A stretch of 64,000 bases of DNA, taken from positions 1-64,000 of the forward strand of contig JBDGYE010000002.1 in assembly GCA_039584255.1 (NCBI GenBank), written 5' to 3'. How positions within the stretch are numbered: position 1 is the first letter of the stretch; each line of letters opens with the position of its first letter. Made by a program: the position numbers and the translations under genes. This DNA is from JBDGYE01 sp039584255 (GTDB lineage Bacteria; Gemmatimonadota; Gemmatimonadetes; Palauibacterales; Palauibacteraceae). Positions 8,503-16,806 of this stretch are shown here, piece by piece. The notes below the pieces were generated by a model. The model did no database searches. It was not told the DNA's origin and worked only from the letters and a program-made list of their open reading frames with translations.

Positions 8503-9906
8503 GTGGCCAAGCGACCGTCGCGACTGCTGGATCTGCCCGCGCCCCAGGGGGCTCGGAAGATCGGCCTCTTTTACGTCGACCGGGCCCAACGGGCCCTGGA
8601 CCGCCTCAACGATCCATCCGACGCCGAGGCCCTGCACGACTTCCGCGTGAGCCTAAGGCGCCTGCGCACGAATCTGCAGGCCTACGGGGCCTATCTGTCA
8701 GTCGGCGTGGGCAAGAAACTGCGCCGGAAGATCAGGGACCTGGCCGCCACTACCGGCGGAGGCCGGGACTCGGAGGTGCACCTCTCCTGGCTCGAGTCGC
8801 GTCGCGATGAGCTGTCCCCGGACGAGATCGCGGGCTTCCAGGCCCTGGTGGAGAGCCTGGAGGCGAGCCGGGAAGCGGGTTACGCGCAGGCGGCCGGCGG
8901 TACGGCCGCTCGCTTCGGCAAGCTGCGACAAAAGCTGGAACGTCGACTCGGCCGTGTCGAAGCCGCCTCCAGGGACGGAGGCCTGTACGCCGGGGTGAGC
9001 TTCGCCACGGCCGTCGAGAGAGTGCTTCCGGCCTACTCGGCGGAAGTGGACATGTGCCTCTCGCGGGTTCACACGATCGCCGACGTGGGCGAGGCGCATC
9101 GTGCGAGAATCCGGGCCAAACGCCTGCGCTATATCCTCGAGCCCATCGCAAGCGAAGTCGAGGGGGTCGAGGATGTCATCGACGGCCTCAAGAACCTCCA
9201 GGACCTGCTCGGGGCGCTGCGCGATGCGCAGCTCCTCGAGGCGCTGGCGGAGGACCGTCTGGTGGATCGGCCACCAGAGTCCGGCGTCGCCGCACAGCGC
9301 CCGGGCCTCGAGCGTGTCGGAGCCCTGCTGCGCGAGGAGCAGGCTCGTCTGTTCGCGCAGGTCCGCCAATCCTGGCTCGGAGAGGCCAGCGGCGACTTCT
9401 TCGCCGCCGTCGAGGCGGTTTGCGAGAGGCTGGGCGCGACTCACCCGGCGGACATCGAGATCGAGCGAAAGTACCTGCTCACGGAGCTTCCGTCGTCGAT
9501 CACGGGACGCCCGTACCGGCACATCGACCAGGGATATCTGCCCGGCGCCCGGCTGCAGGAACGGGTGCGGCGCATTCGCGAAAGGGGCGGCGAGCGGTAC
9601 GTTCGGACGGTGAAGGTCGGCGCGGGCATCCGGCGTGCGCAGCTGGAGGAAGAGGCGGACCCTGAGGTGTTCCGGGCCCTCTGGCCTCTCACCGACGGGC
9701 GCCGGCTCACGAAGCGGCGCTATAGGGTGCCGGTCGACGGGCTGGTCTGGGAGATCGACGAGTTTACCGATCGGGACCTGGTGCTGGCCGAGGTGGAACT
9801 GCCCGCGGTGGACGTGGTTCCGGAGATTCCCGAGTGGCTGCGTCCGTACGTGGTGCGCGAGGTGACGGACGAGGCCGAGTACCTGAACGTGAACCTGGCC
9901 CGATAG
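8503..9906 (+). CDS. CHAD-CYTH fusion protein (polyphosphate-binding plus triphosphate tunnel domain)
   Basis: 467 residues from a GTG start. Residues about 15-310 form a CHAD domain: two helical repeats with conserved His/Arg/Lys clusters (ALHDFRVSLRRLRTNL near 43-58 and HRARIRAKRLRYILEP near 199-214). Residues about 317-467 form a CYTH domain, opening with the EIERK signature at 319-323 and continuing with basic and acidic tunnel strands (RVRRIRERGGERYVRTVK). CHAD domains are known to bind inorganic polyphosphate, and CYTH enzymes handle triphosphates with metal ions. The order is the reverse of the CYTH-CHAD order of E. coli YgiF. It abuts the PPK2 gene with no gap. Confidence 0.9.
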   Translation: MAKRPSRLLDLPAPQGARKIGLFYVDRAQRALDRLNDPSDAEALHDFRVSLRRLRTNLQAYGAYLSVGVGKKLRRKIRDLAATTGGGRDSEVHLSWLESRRDELSPDEIAGFQALVESLEASREAGYAQAAGGTAARFGKLRQKLERRLGRVEAASRDGGLYAGVSFATAVERVLPAYSAEVDMCLSRVHTIADVGEAHRARIRAKRLRYILEPIASEVEGVEDVIDGLKNLQDLLGALRDAQLLEALAEDRLVDRPPESGVAAQRPGLERVGALLREEQARLFAQVRQSWLGEASGDFFAAVEAVCERLGATHPADIEIERKYLLTELPSSITGRPYRHIDQGYLPGARLQERVRRIRERGGERYVRTVKVGAGIRRAQLEEEADPEVFRALWPLTDGRRLTKRRYRVPVDGLVWEIDEFTDRDLVLAEVELPAVDVVPEIPEWLRPYVVREVTDEAEYLNVNLAR

Positions 9907-11508
9907 ATGACATTCGAGAAGGCGACGTTGCCGCGTCTCAAAGAGGCCCAGAGCCTGTTCCGGCAGGCGGAGGCTGGCACCTCCGTCTCGCGCTCAGAGT
10001 TCAAGAAGCAGGTGGTCGAGCTCCGCCAGGAGCTGCTGGAGGCCCAGAGCCGCCTGCGCGAGGCCGACTTTCCGGTGATCGTCATGTTCGCCGGTGTCGA
10101 TGGGGCGGGCAAGGGACAGCTCGCGAACCTGCTCTCGGAGTGGATGGATCCCAGGGGAATCGTCACCCGGGCGTTTAGCGACACCTCGCAGGAGGAGGCG
10201 GAGCGCCCCGTCTACTGGCGGTTCTGGAGGGACCTTCCGCCCCGTGGGACCATCGGGGTGTTCCTCAGCGCGTGGTACACGGCGCCCCTCCTGGACCGGG
10301 TGTACGGCGAGACCACCGACGACGAGTTCGAGACCGAGCTCTCCGAGATCGACGCCTTCGAGAAGACCCTGGTCGACGACGGCTACCAGTTCGTGAAGTT
10401 CTGGATGCACCTGGGACGCGAGGCCCAGCGGCAGCGGTTCGAGGAGCTCGAGGCCGATCCGCTCAATCGGTGGCGGGTGACGCGGAAGGATTGGGAGCAC
10501 TGGACGATGTACGACCGCTTCATCCGCTATTCCGCGCGCATCATTCAGCGAACGGGCTCGGATTGGGCGCCATGGACGATCGTCGAGGGGGCGGACGCCC
10601 ACTACCGCAGCCTCGAGGTGGGCCGGGTCCTGCGCGACGCCATCCACGACCGGCTCGAGGTCTGGGAGCGCGAGAGGGAAGAAAGCAGGGAGTCCGACGG
10701 GGGCGACGGCGTCCGAGCCCCGAGGACCCCCGGTCCGGCAGTGACGGCGATTCGTCCCGTGACCGTGCTCTCGTCCCTGGATCTCTCGAAGTCGATTCAG
10801 AAGACGGACTACCGGACGGAGCTGTCCCGCCTGCAGGCCCGGCTGAACCAACTGCACAGGGTCGCACGCGACCGGAAGCGATCCACGATTCTGGTGTTCG
10901 AGGGCTGGGATGCGGCCGGAAAGGGCGGCGCGATCCGCCGGATCACGCCCGCGCTGGATGCCAGGGACTACCAGATCATCTCGATCGCCGCCCCCACCGA
11001 GGAGGAGAACGCGCACCACTACCTGTGGCGCTTCTGGCGCCACCTGCCGAGAGCCGGCCGCTTCCTGATCTTCGACCGGAGCTGGTACGGGCGGGTGCTG
11101 GTCGAACGAATCGAAGGGCTGGCCAGTCCGGACGAGTGGCTCCGGGCGTACGAAGAGATCAACGACTTCGAGCGCCAGCTCGTGGACCACGGTACGGTGG
11201 TGATGAAGTTCTGGATCCACATCTCGCCCGAGGAACAGGACCGGCGGTTCCAGGCCCGCGAGGAGACTCCCTACAAACAGTGGAAGCTGACCGACGAGGA
11301 CTGGCGAAACCGTGAGCGTTGGCAGGCTTACGAGATGGCGGTGGACGACATGGTGCGGCTCACCAACACTGCCGTCGCCCCGTGGACGCTGGTTTCGGGC
11401 AACGACAAGCGTTTCGCCAGAATCAGGGTGCTGGAGACGGTGTGCAACTCGCTCGACCGCGCTCTCGGACACCCCCTGCTCGACGTGAACGGAGTGCATT
11501 TCGCGTGA
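9907..11508 (+). CDS. pap: Polyphosphate:AMP phosphotransferase (two-domain class II PPK2)
   Basis: 533 residues made of two fused PPK2 domains, as in the PAP family that makes ADP from AMP and polyphosphate. The N-domain carries Walker A GVDGAGKG at 63-70. The C-domain carries GWDAAGKG at 333-340 and the catalytic-lid FDRSWYGR at 389-396. At the matching N-domain position the sequence is LSAWYTAP (120-127), so it lacks the Asp-Arg pair; in characterised two-domain enzymes the C-terminal domain is the active one, which fits. A charged, Pro-rich linker spans about 255-285. Start directly follows the CHAD-CYTH stop; the end overlaps ppk1 by 4 nt. Confidence 0.92.
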   Translation: MTFEKATLPRLKEAQSLFRQAEAGTSVSRSEFKKQVVELRQELLEAQSRLREADFPVIVMFAGVDGAGKGQLANLLSEWMDPRGIVTRAFSDTSQEEAERPVYWRFWRDLPPRGTIGVFLSAWYTAPLLDRVYGETTDDEFETELSEIDAFEKTLVDDGYQFVKFWMHLGREAQRQRFEELEADPLNRWRVTRKDWEHWTMYDRFIRYSARIIQRTGSDWAPWTIVEGADAHYRSLEVGRVLRDAIHDRLEVWEREREESRESDGGDGVRAPRTPGPAVTAIRPVTVLSSLDLSKSIQKTDYRTELSRLQARLNQLHRVARDRKRSTILVFEGWDAAGKGGAIRRITPALDARDYQIISIAAPTEEENAHHYLWRFWRHLPRAGRFLIFDRSWYGRVLVERIEGLASPDEWLRAYEEINDFERQLVDHGTVVMKFWIHISPEEQDRRFQAREETPYKQWKLTDEDWRNRERWQAYEMAVDDMVRLTNTAVAPWTLVSGNDKRFARIRVLETVCNSLDRALGHPLLDVNGVHFA

Positions 11509-13949
11509 GCGATAACGACGATCGGACCAGGTCAGCCGGAAGGCCGAAGGGCGACGCGGCCGGCGGAGACAACCCGGGCGCCTCGGGAGAAAGCGTCCTT
11601 CCGGAGCATATGAGGCCGCCGCCGGCGACCCGCCTGGGGGCACCCGACGAGTTGGTGGTCCCGGAGCGAGCCCCCGAGGTCCCGGCGGAGCAAGAGGCTG
11701 GCGAGGAGGCCGCCCAGGTAATCGACGAGCGCGTGGGGGCACCGGAGGCGATCGCCGTCCTCCCCGAGCGCCGAACGCCGGTGGATCCTGGCGCCCTGCC
11801 CGAGCCGGGGCCCGACGGAGCCTGGGATCTCGCCGATCCGACGCTTCTCCTGAACCGTGAGCTCACCTGGCTCAACTTCAACTACCGGGTGCTGAACGAG
11901 GCGGAGGATCAGCGTGTGCCTCTGCTGGAGCGACTGAAGTTCGTGGCGATCGTGAGCTCGAACGTCGACGAGTTCTTCATGAAGCGGATCGGGGGCCTAA
12001 AGCAGCAGGTCGGGGCCGGGATCCACAAGCTGACCGCCGACGGGCGCACGCCGCAGCAGCAGATAGACGAATCGTACCAGATCCTGCGCGACCTGGAGGA
12101 GCGCAAGCGGCAGACGTTCCTCCGGCTGGTGGACGAGCTGCGGTCGAGCGACGTCGTGATCGTGGACTACGACGAGCTGGACGAGCAAGACCAGGAATAC
12201 CTGCGCCGCTACTACGTCGAGAACATCTACCCGTTGGTCACGCCGCAGGCGACGGACCCCGCGCACCCGTTCCCGTTCATATCGAATCTGTCGGTGAACC
12301 TCCTCGTCACCTTGCACCTGCCGGGAGACGTGGTGCCGTCCATGGCCCGGGTGAAGGTGCCGCTGGGGATCGGAATCCCGCGCTTCCTCCAGCTGGAGGG
12401 CCGGAACACGTTCGTCCCCCTCGAGAGCGTGATGGCGGCCAACCTGGACCTACTGTTTCCAGGCATGGAGATCACGTCGTGCGAGATGTTCCGGGTCACC
12501 CGCAACGCCAACACCGAGCTGGAGGAAGACGAGGCCGACGACCTGCTGGCGATGATCGAGACGGAGCTCCGGCAACGCCGCCTGGCCCCTATCGTCCGGC
12601 TCGAGGTGGCGGAGGGGATGGATCCGGTGCACAGCGGCATGCTCGCCGCCGAGCTGGGCCTGGATGAGGAATCGGACGTCTTCGCGGTCCCCGGAACGCT
12701 CGGCCTGGAGGACCTGTGGGAGCTGGCCGCGCTCGACCTGACGGAGCTGCGCGACGATCCGCATCACCCGGCCGACCATCCGAAGCTGGTGACCGATCGG
12801 CCGGTCTTCCACACCATCCGGGCACACGGGTCGATCCTCCTTCACCATCCCTACGAGTCGTTCACGACATCGGTGGAGAGGCTGCTCAAGGAGGCCAGCG
12901 AGGACCCGAAGGTGCGGGCGATCAAGATGACGGTGTACCGTACGTCGGCCGAGTCGAAGGCGGTAGACTACCTGATCGAGGCGGCCCGGAACGGCAAGCA
13001 GGTAGCGGTGGTGATGGAGCTCAAGGCCCGCTTCGATGAGGCGGCCAACATCCGGTGGGCCAACCGGCTGAGCGCCTACGGGATTCACGTCACCTACGGG
13101 GTCGTCGGCCTGAAGACGCACTGCAAGGCGATCCTGGTGGTGCGCGAGGACTACGACGGCCTGCGCCGGTACGCCCACGTGGGTACCGGCAACTACCACG
13201 CGGGCACCGCCCGGCTCTACTCGGATCTGGGCCTGCTGACCTGCGATCCGGAGATCGGGAGCGATCTCACCGAGCTGTTCAACTACCTGACCACCGGCTA
13301 CAAGCCGAAGCGCAACTACCGGAAGGTCCTGCCGGCGCCCAAGCTGCTCAAGCCGGCCATCCTAGGTAAGATCGCGCGCGAGATGGGGCTGCACTCCGAG
13401 GAGGCGCCCGGACTCATCCAGATGAAGATGAACGCGCTCGAGGATCCGGATGTCACCCGGGCGCTGTACGAGGCGTCTATGGCCGGGGTGCAGGTGGATC
13501 TCATCATCCGTGACACGTGTCGCCTCCGCCCGGGGATCCCCGGCCTCTCGGACAACGTCCGCGTGGTGAGCATCGTCGGCCGTTTCCTGGAGCACTCCCG
13601 GATCTACTACTTCCGGAACGGCGGCGAAGAGGAATACTACATCGGCTCGGCGGACATCATGCGGAGGAACCTGGGCAGCCGGGTCGAGGCCCTGGCGCCG
13701 GTGGAAGAGCCCGAGGCGATGGACGACCTTCGCTTCCTGCTCGACGCGCAGCTCGAAGACCGACGCTCGGCGTGGGACATGCAGCCGGACGGCTCGTACG
13801 TGCAGAGGACGCCGCCGGACGACGAATCGGAACCCGGCTCGCAGGTGACTCTCATCCGCTGGTCGGACGCGCGCCATAAGGAGGCGACCCGTCTCAAGCG
13901 GCGCAAGCCGAGGGGCATCCGACTTCAGGAGCGCACGCCGGAAGACTGA
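11505..13949 (+). CDS. ppk1: Polyphosphate kinase 1
   Basis: 814 residues from a GTG at 11505 that overlaps the stop of the PPK2 gene (GTGA). The core from about residue 105 (LLLNRELTWLNFNYRVL) shows all PPK1 blocks: SSNVDEFFMKR, RAHGSILLHHPYESF, the first phospholipase-D-like motif KTHCKAILVV with the autophosphorylated histidine, HVGTGNYHAGTARLYSD, and the second histidine motif FLEHSRIYYF. The enzyme transfers the ATP gamma-phosphate to polyphosphate at the membrane. About 105 N-terminal residues, rich in Pro, Glu and Ala, precede the core and are not part of the usual 690-720 residue enzyme; they look disordered. The next gene overlaps by one base. Confidence 0.96.
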   Translation: MSDNDDRTRSAGRPKGDAAGGDNPGASGESVLPEHMRPPPATRLGAPDELVVPERAPEVPAEQEAGEEAAQVIDERVGAPEAIAVLPERRTPVDPGALPEPGPDGAWDLADPTLLLNRELTWLNFNYRVLNEAEDQRVPLLERLKFVAIVSSNVDEFFMKRIGGLKQQVGAGIHKLTADGRTPQQQIDESYQILRDLEERKRQTFLRLVDELRSSDVVIVDYDELDEQDQEYLRRYYVENIYPLVTPQATDPAHPFPFISNLSVNLLVTLHLPGDVVPSMARVKVPLGIGIPRFLQLEGRNTFVPLESVMAANLDLLFPGMEITSCEMFRVTRNANTELEEDEADDLLAMIETELRQRRLAPIVRLEVAEGMDPVHSGMLAAELGLDEESDVFAVPGTLGLEDLWELAALDLTELRDDPHHPADHPKLVTDRPVFHTIRAHGSILLHHPYESFTTSVERLLKEASEDPKVRAIKMTVYRTSAESKAVDYLIEAARNGKQVAVVMELKARFDEAANIRWANRLSAYGIHVTYGVVGLKTHCKAILVVREDYDGLRRYAHVGTGNYHAGTARLYSDLGLLTCDPEIGSDLTELFNYLTTGYKPKRNYRKVLPAPKLLKPAILGKIAREMGLHSEEAPGLIQMKMNALEDPDVTRALYEASMAGVQVDLIIRDTCRLRPGIPGLSDNVRVVSIVGRFLEHSRIYYFRNGGEEEYYIGSADIMRRNLGSRVEALAPVEEPEAMDDLRFLLDAQLEDRRSAWDMQPDGSYVQRTPPDDESEPGSQVTLIRWSDARHKEATRLKRRKPRGIRLQERTPED

Positions 13950-15649
13950 TGCACGGCACCGTTCCCACCGGAGATCCCGGCCTGCTGACCCTCGGCATCG
14001 GCCTGCTGGGAGGTCTGGCCCTGTTCCTGTTCGGGATGGGCCAGATGGCCGACTCGCTCAAGCTGGTGTCGGGCGACCGCATGAAGTCGGTGCTGGCCCG
14101 GCTCACCCGCAATCGGGTGACGGGCGTGGCCACAGGTACCCTGGTCACCTCGGTGATCCAGTCCTCGTCCGTGACCACCGTCCTCGTCGTAGGCTTCGTC
14201 TCGGCGGGACTCATTACCCTGTCGCAGTCGGTGGGAGTAATCCTCGGCGCCGACATCGGGACGACCATCACCGCCCAGGTGATTGCCTTCAACATCAAGG
14301 AGTACTCGCTGCTGCTGGTGGCGGCGGGATTCGCCCTCATGTTCCTGGCGCGGCGCGAGAGGCCGAAGCACTACGGGGCGGCTCTCATGGGGCTCGGCCT
14401 CGTCTTCCTCGGCATGGGGATCATGGGCGACGCCATGCGGCCGCTCCGTACCTACCAGCCCTTCCTGGACGCCATGGCTGGGATGGAGAATCCGCTGCTC
14501 GGCATCCTCGTGGGAGCGGCGTTCACGGCGCTCGTACAGTCGTCGTCCGCGACCGTGGGAATCCTCATTGTGCTGGGCAGCCAGAGCCTGCTGACCCTGA
14601 GCGCAGCCATCGCGCTCCTGTTCGGCGCCAACATCGGCACAACCGTCACCGCTCTTCTGGCCTCGGTGGGGCGCACCCGCGAGGCCCAGCGGGCTGCCGT
14701 GATCCACCTGATCTTCAAGGTCGTCGGGGTGGTGATCTGGGTCTTTCTGATCGATCAGCTGGCCTGGATCGTGACACAGGTGTCGCCGGCGCATCCCGAG
14801 CTGTCTGGGGCGGAGCGGATCGCCGCCGAGTCGCCACGCCAGATCGCCAACGCCCACACCATCTTCAACGTCGCCAACACGCTGATCTTCCTGCCTCTGG
14901 GAGGAGTCTTCGTGTGGCTGACGCGCCGGTTGATCCCCGACCGACCGCCGGAAGAGGAAAGGGGCGTTCGGGTAAAATACCTGGACGAGAGCCTGCTTCT
15001 CACCCCGGCCTTCGCGCTGGATCGGGCGCGACTCGAGATTCTGCACATGGGCGATCAGGTGCGCGAAATGCTCAGCGCGATAATGCCGGCAGCCGTGGCC
15101 GGGACCCGCGCGCAGCTCGGCGCCATCGCCGATATGGACGACGCGGTGGACATCCTCCACGGCGAGATCATCACCTACCTCAGCAAGGTCAGCCAGGAGG
15201 AGCTCGCAGAGGAACAGACCGAGGAGCTGGTGAAGCTGATGGAGGCCACCAACGACCTCGAGAACATCGGCGACATCATCGAGACCAACCTGGTGAGCCT
15301 CGGGCTGAGCAGGATCGAGGACGGCGTTACGGTGAGCACCGAGACGCGCCAGGTTATCGCCGACTTCCACGGGGCCGTGGGCCGTTCGCTCGAGCTCGCG
15401 CTGCTGGCGGTGACCCAGAAGAACGAGCGGGCGGCCGCGACGGTGGTGGAGATGAAGTCCGAGATCAACCGGCTCTCGGACTCGGCGGCGATGCACGAGG
15501 CGAAGCGGCTGGTCGCGCGGGAGCCTGGGCGCCTTCCGGCTTACGCGCTGGAAGTGGACATCCTCGAGAACCTCAAGCGCATCTACTACTTCTGCAAGCG
15601 GATGGCTCGCGCCGCTTTGCCCTCGGTGGACCTGAGGGCAACGGGCTGA
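13949..15649 (+). CDS. Na+/phosphate symporter (NptA/PNaS family) with PhoU-like C-terminal domain
   Basis: 566 residues. The N-terminal 320 form a membrane domain with the duplicated QSSS motif of Na/Pi cotransporters (QSSSVTT at 71-77 and QSSSATVG at 197-204) and GADIGTT/GANIGTT repeats. Residues about 350-560 form a soluble helical PhoU-like domain (MEATNDLENIGDII). It should import orthophosphate with sodium across the inner membrane. Start ATG overlaps the ppk1 stop (TGATG), so it is the last gene of the polyphosphate operon and plausibly provides or balances phosphate for polymer synthesis. Confidence 0.9.
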   Translation: MHGTVPTGDPGLLTLGIGLLGGLALFLFGMGQMADSLKLVSGDRMKSVLARLTRNRVTGVATGTLVTSVIQSSSVTTVLVVGFVSAGLITLSQSVGVILGADIGTTITAQVIAFNIKEYSLLLVAAGFALMFLARRERPKHYGAALMGLGLVFLGMGIMGDAMRPLRTYQPFLDAMAGMENPLLGILVGAAFTALVQSSSATVGILIVLGSQSLLTLSAAIALLFGANIGTTVTALLASVGRTREAQRAAVIHLIFKVVGVVIWVFLIDQLAWIVTQVSPAHPELSGAERIAAESPRQIANAHTIFNVANTLIFLPLGGVFVWLTRRLIPDRPPEEERGVRVKYLDESLLLTPAFALDRARLEILHMGDQVREMLSAIMPAAVAGTRAQLGAIADMDDAVDILHGEIITYLSKVSQEELAEEQTEELVKLMEATNDLENIGDIIETNLVSLGLSRIEDGVTVSTETRQVIADFHGAVGRSLELALLAVTQKNERAAATVVEMKSEINRLSDSAAMHEAKRLVAREPGRLPAYALEVDILENLKRIYYFCKRMARAALPSVDLRATG

Positions 15650-15730
15650 CCCGCGCGCGCCTTCTCCCACTCGTTCTCCGCTTGGAGGCCGAACGCCTCT
15701 GCCGACGTTTCCATCCCTCGCTCCTGGCGC

Positions 15731-15748
15731 CCCGGACTCCCGTCCGGG
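15731..15748. terminator. Hairpin between convergent operons, likely bidirectional terminator
   Basis: CCCGGAC (15731-15737) and GTCCGGG (15742-15748) make a perfect 7-bp stem with a 4-nt loop, in the 184-nt gap between the converging symporter and barrel genes. A 12-nt tandem duplication (GGACAGCGGCC at 15759-15769 and 15771-15781) follows. No T-run is present. Confidence 0.45.
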
Positions 15749-15833
15749 CTGTGTTCCCGGACAGCGGCCGGGACAGCGGCCACCGGAGAATCCGAGCTAG
15801 ACGAAGGGGTGAGCGCCGGCGAGCGGGGCCCGA

Positions 15834-16643
15834 TCAGAGGCGAAGCCCCGCCCCCAGCCCAGTGAACCAGTTCGGATCCGGGTCCTGCAGACCGGCTCCG
15901 ATCCGCCAGTCGAGCTGGAAGGCGGAGCTCACGAGGAACGTGATGCCCGCGTTCAGGAAGTGGGTCGCGCTGCCCCCTTCGTTCTCCGGGTAGAATCCGA
16001 AGTGCTCGAAGAAGGCTCCGAGGCGGCCTGTGAGGCCCACGCCCAGCGACGCGCTCGCCACGGCCTCGTGGAAGCTCGTGTCGCCGGAAGTTCTGTACGT
16101 CCAGCCGAGGTTGGAGCCGAGGCCGAGTCGCCCCGGGAGGTCCCACTGCAGCGCCAGGGTTGCGCCCGGCTGGACCTTCTCCTCACCCTCGCCGCCGCTG
16201 CCGGTCGGAAGGTCAGCCCCGAACAGCAGCGCCGTCTGCGGCACGGCAGGCGGGGTGTCCTCGTTTCGCCGGTAGAGGATCGCCTTCCCCGCCACACGTA
16301 GCTCCTCCAGGCCTTCGCGGTTGCCCTCCGGAGCCCGGGTGAGTGCCAGCGAGTTGAGCCCGAGCCGTCCCTCCAGCCAGCCGAGCGCCCCTACCCTCAC
16401 CAGCAGCTCGCCGAACGAGTGCCTCTCCTCCGCCCCACTCCGGGTGAAAGTGTAGCCGAGCTCGAGCTGGACGCGGCCGGGGTGGATGGTCACCGCGCTC
16501 TCGGTGAAGTCCGGCCGGTCGGTGACAAGGGGCTCCGGCGTGTCCGCTTCCTGCGCTCGGAGCGTTCCAGGGCCGGTCAGTCCCGGAACTGCCGAAAGAA
16601 GCGGCGTCACCGCGATGAGAGCGGTGCGAATGGCTCTGTTCAT
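15834..16643 (-). CDS. MetA-type (Phenol_MetA_deg family) outer-membrane barrel protein
   Basis: 269 residues with a signal peptide to about residue 31 (GTLRAQEAD). The mature N-terminus VTDRPDFTESAVTIHPGRVQ is diagnostic for the family annotated 'transporter, MetA-pathway of phenol degradation', small outer-membrane barrels of uncertain function. Beta strands continue to a C-terminal GLGAGLRL. Directly upstream, 12 nt before the start codon, lies a near-perfect DtxR/IdeR-like dyad (16656-16674), so metal-responsive repression is likely. That would make a role in metal uptake or metal homeostasis plausible, though the family name suggests hydrocarbons. No neighbouring gene shares its strand. 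Confidence 0.75.
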   Translation of the reverse strand: MNRAIRTALIAVTPLLSAVPGLTGPGTLRAQEADTPEPLVTDRPDFTESAVTIHPGRVQLELGYTFTRSGAEERHSFGELLVRVGALGWLEGRLGLNSLALTRAPEGNREGLEELRVAGKAILYRRNEDTPPAVPQTALLFGADLPTGSGGEGEEKVQPGATLALQWDLPGRLGLGSNLGWTYRTSGDTSFHEAVASASLGVGLTGRLGAFFEHFGFYPENEGGSATHFLNAGITFLVSSAFQLDWRIGAGLQDPDPNWFTGLGAGLRL

Positions 16644-16655
16644 TCATCGTCGCGT

Positions 16656-16674
16656 TATTTTTAGCCTAGCCTAA
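16656..16674 (-). promoter_or_regulatory. DtxR/IdeR-like metal-regulator box
   Basis: On the minus strand the 19 bases read TTAGGCTAGGCTAAAAATA. The core TTAGsCTAGsCTAA (16661-16674) is a dyad with 12 of 14 symmetric positions. It matches the IdeR/DtxR consensus TTAGGTTAGSCTAACCTAA at 14 of 19 positions, with the left arm and centre best preserved. It ends 12 nt before the start of the MetA-type barrel gene, so a bound repressor would block transcription or initiation there. The upstream E1 gene on the other strand has its own promoter 50 nt away. Confidence 0.6.
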
Positions 16675-16723
16675 ACTACGAGCACATCCTGCGCTGTTCG
16701 ACCCCGCCGTGTCAAGGCTCGCA

Positions 16724-16753
16724 TTGGTAGGGATGGAGCGGATTCGCTATAAT
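16724..16753 (+). promoter_or_regulatory. Sigma-70-type promoter for the fused E1 gene
   Basis: TTGGTA (16724-16729), an 18-nt spacer, and a perfect TATAAT (16748-16753). The predicted transcription start is near 16760, giving a leader of about 45 nt before the ATG at 16807. Confidence 0.6.
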
Positions 16754-16806
16754 CTCTCCCTCCCAACACCGACCAGCGGGGTCACAGGCGCAACAGAAGG
16801 ACGGGG

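Noticed and set aside
9994..11742. 582-codon minus-strand frame across pap and ppk1
   Set aside because: It is antisense to two well-supported genes and contains no recognisable motif; GC-rich genomes commonly give such shadows.
13925..15670. 581-codon minus-strand frame opposite the phosphate symporter
   Set aside because: It has a His/Gln/Asp-rich composition typical of antisense translation and no ribosome site.
15759..15781. Tandem GGACAGCGGCC repeat as a mobile or recombination site
   Set aside because: Only two copies of 11 nt exist, within a terminator-like gap; it is too short to infer any element.
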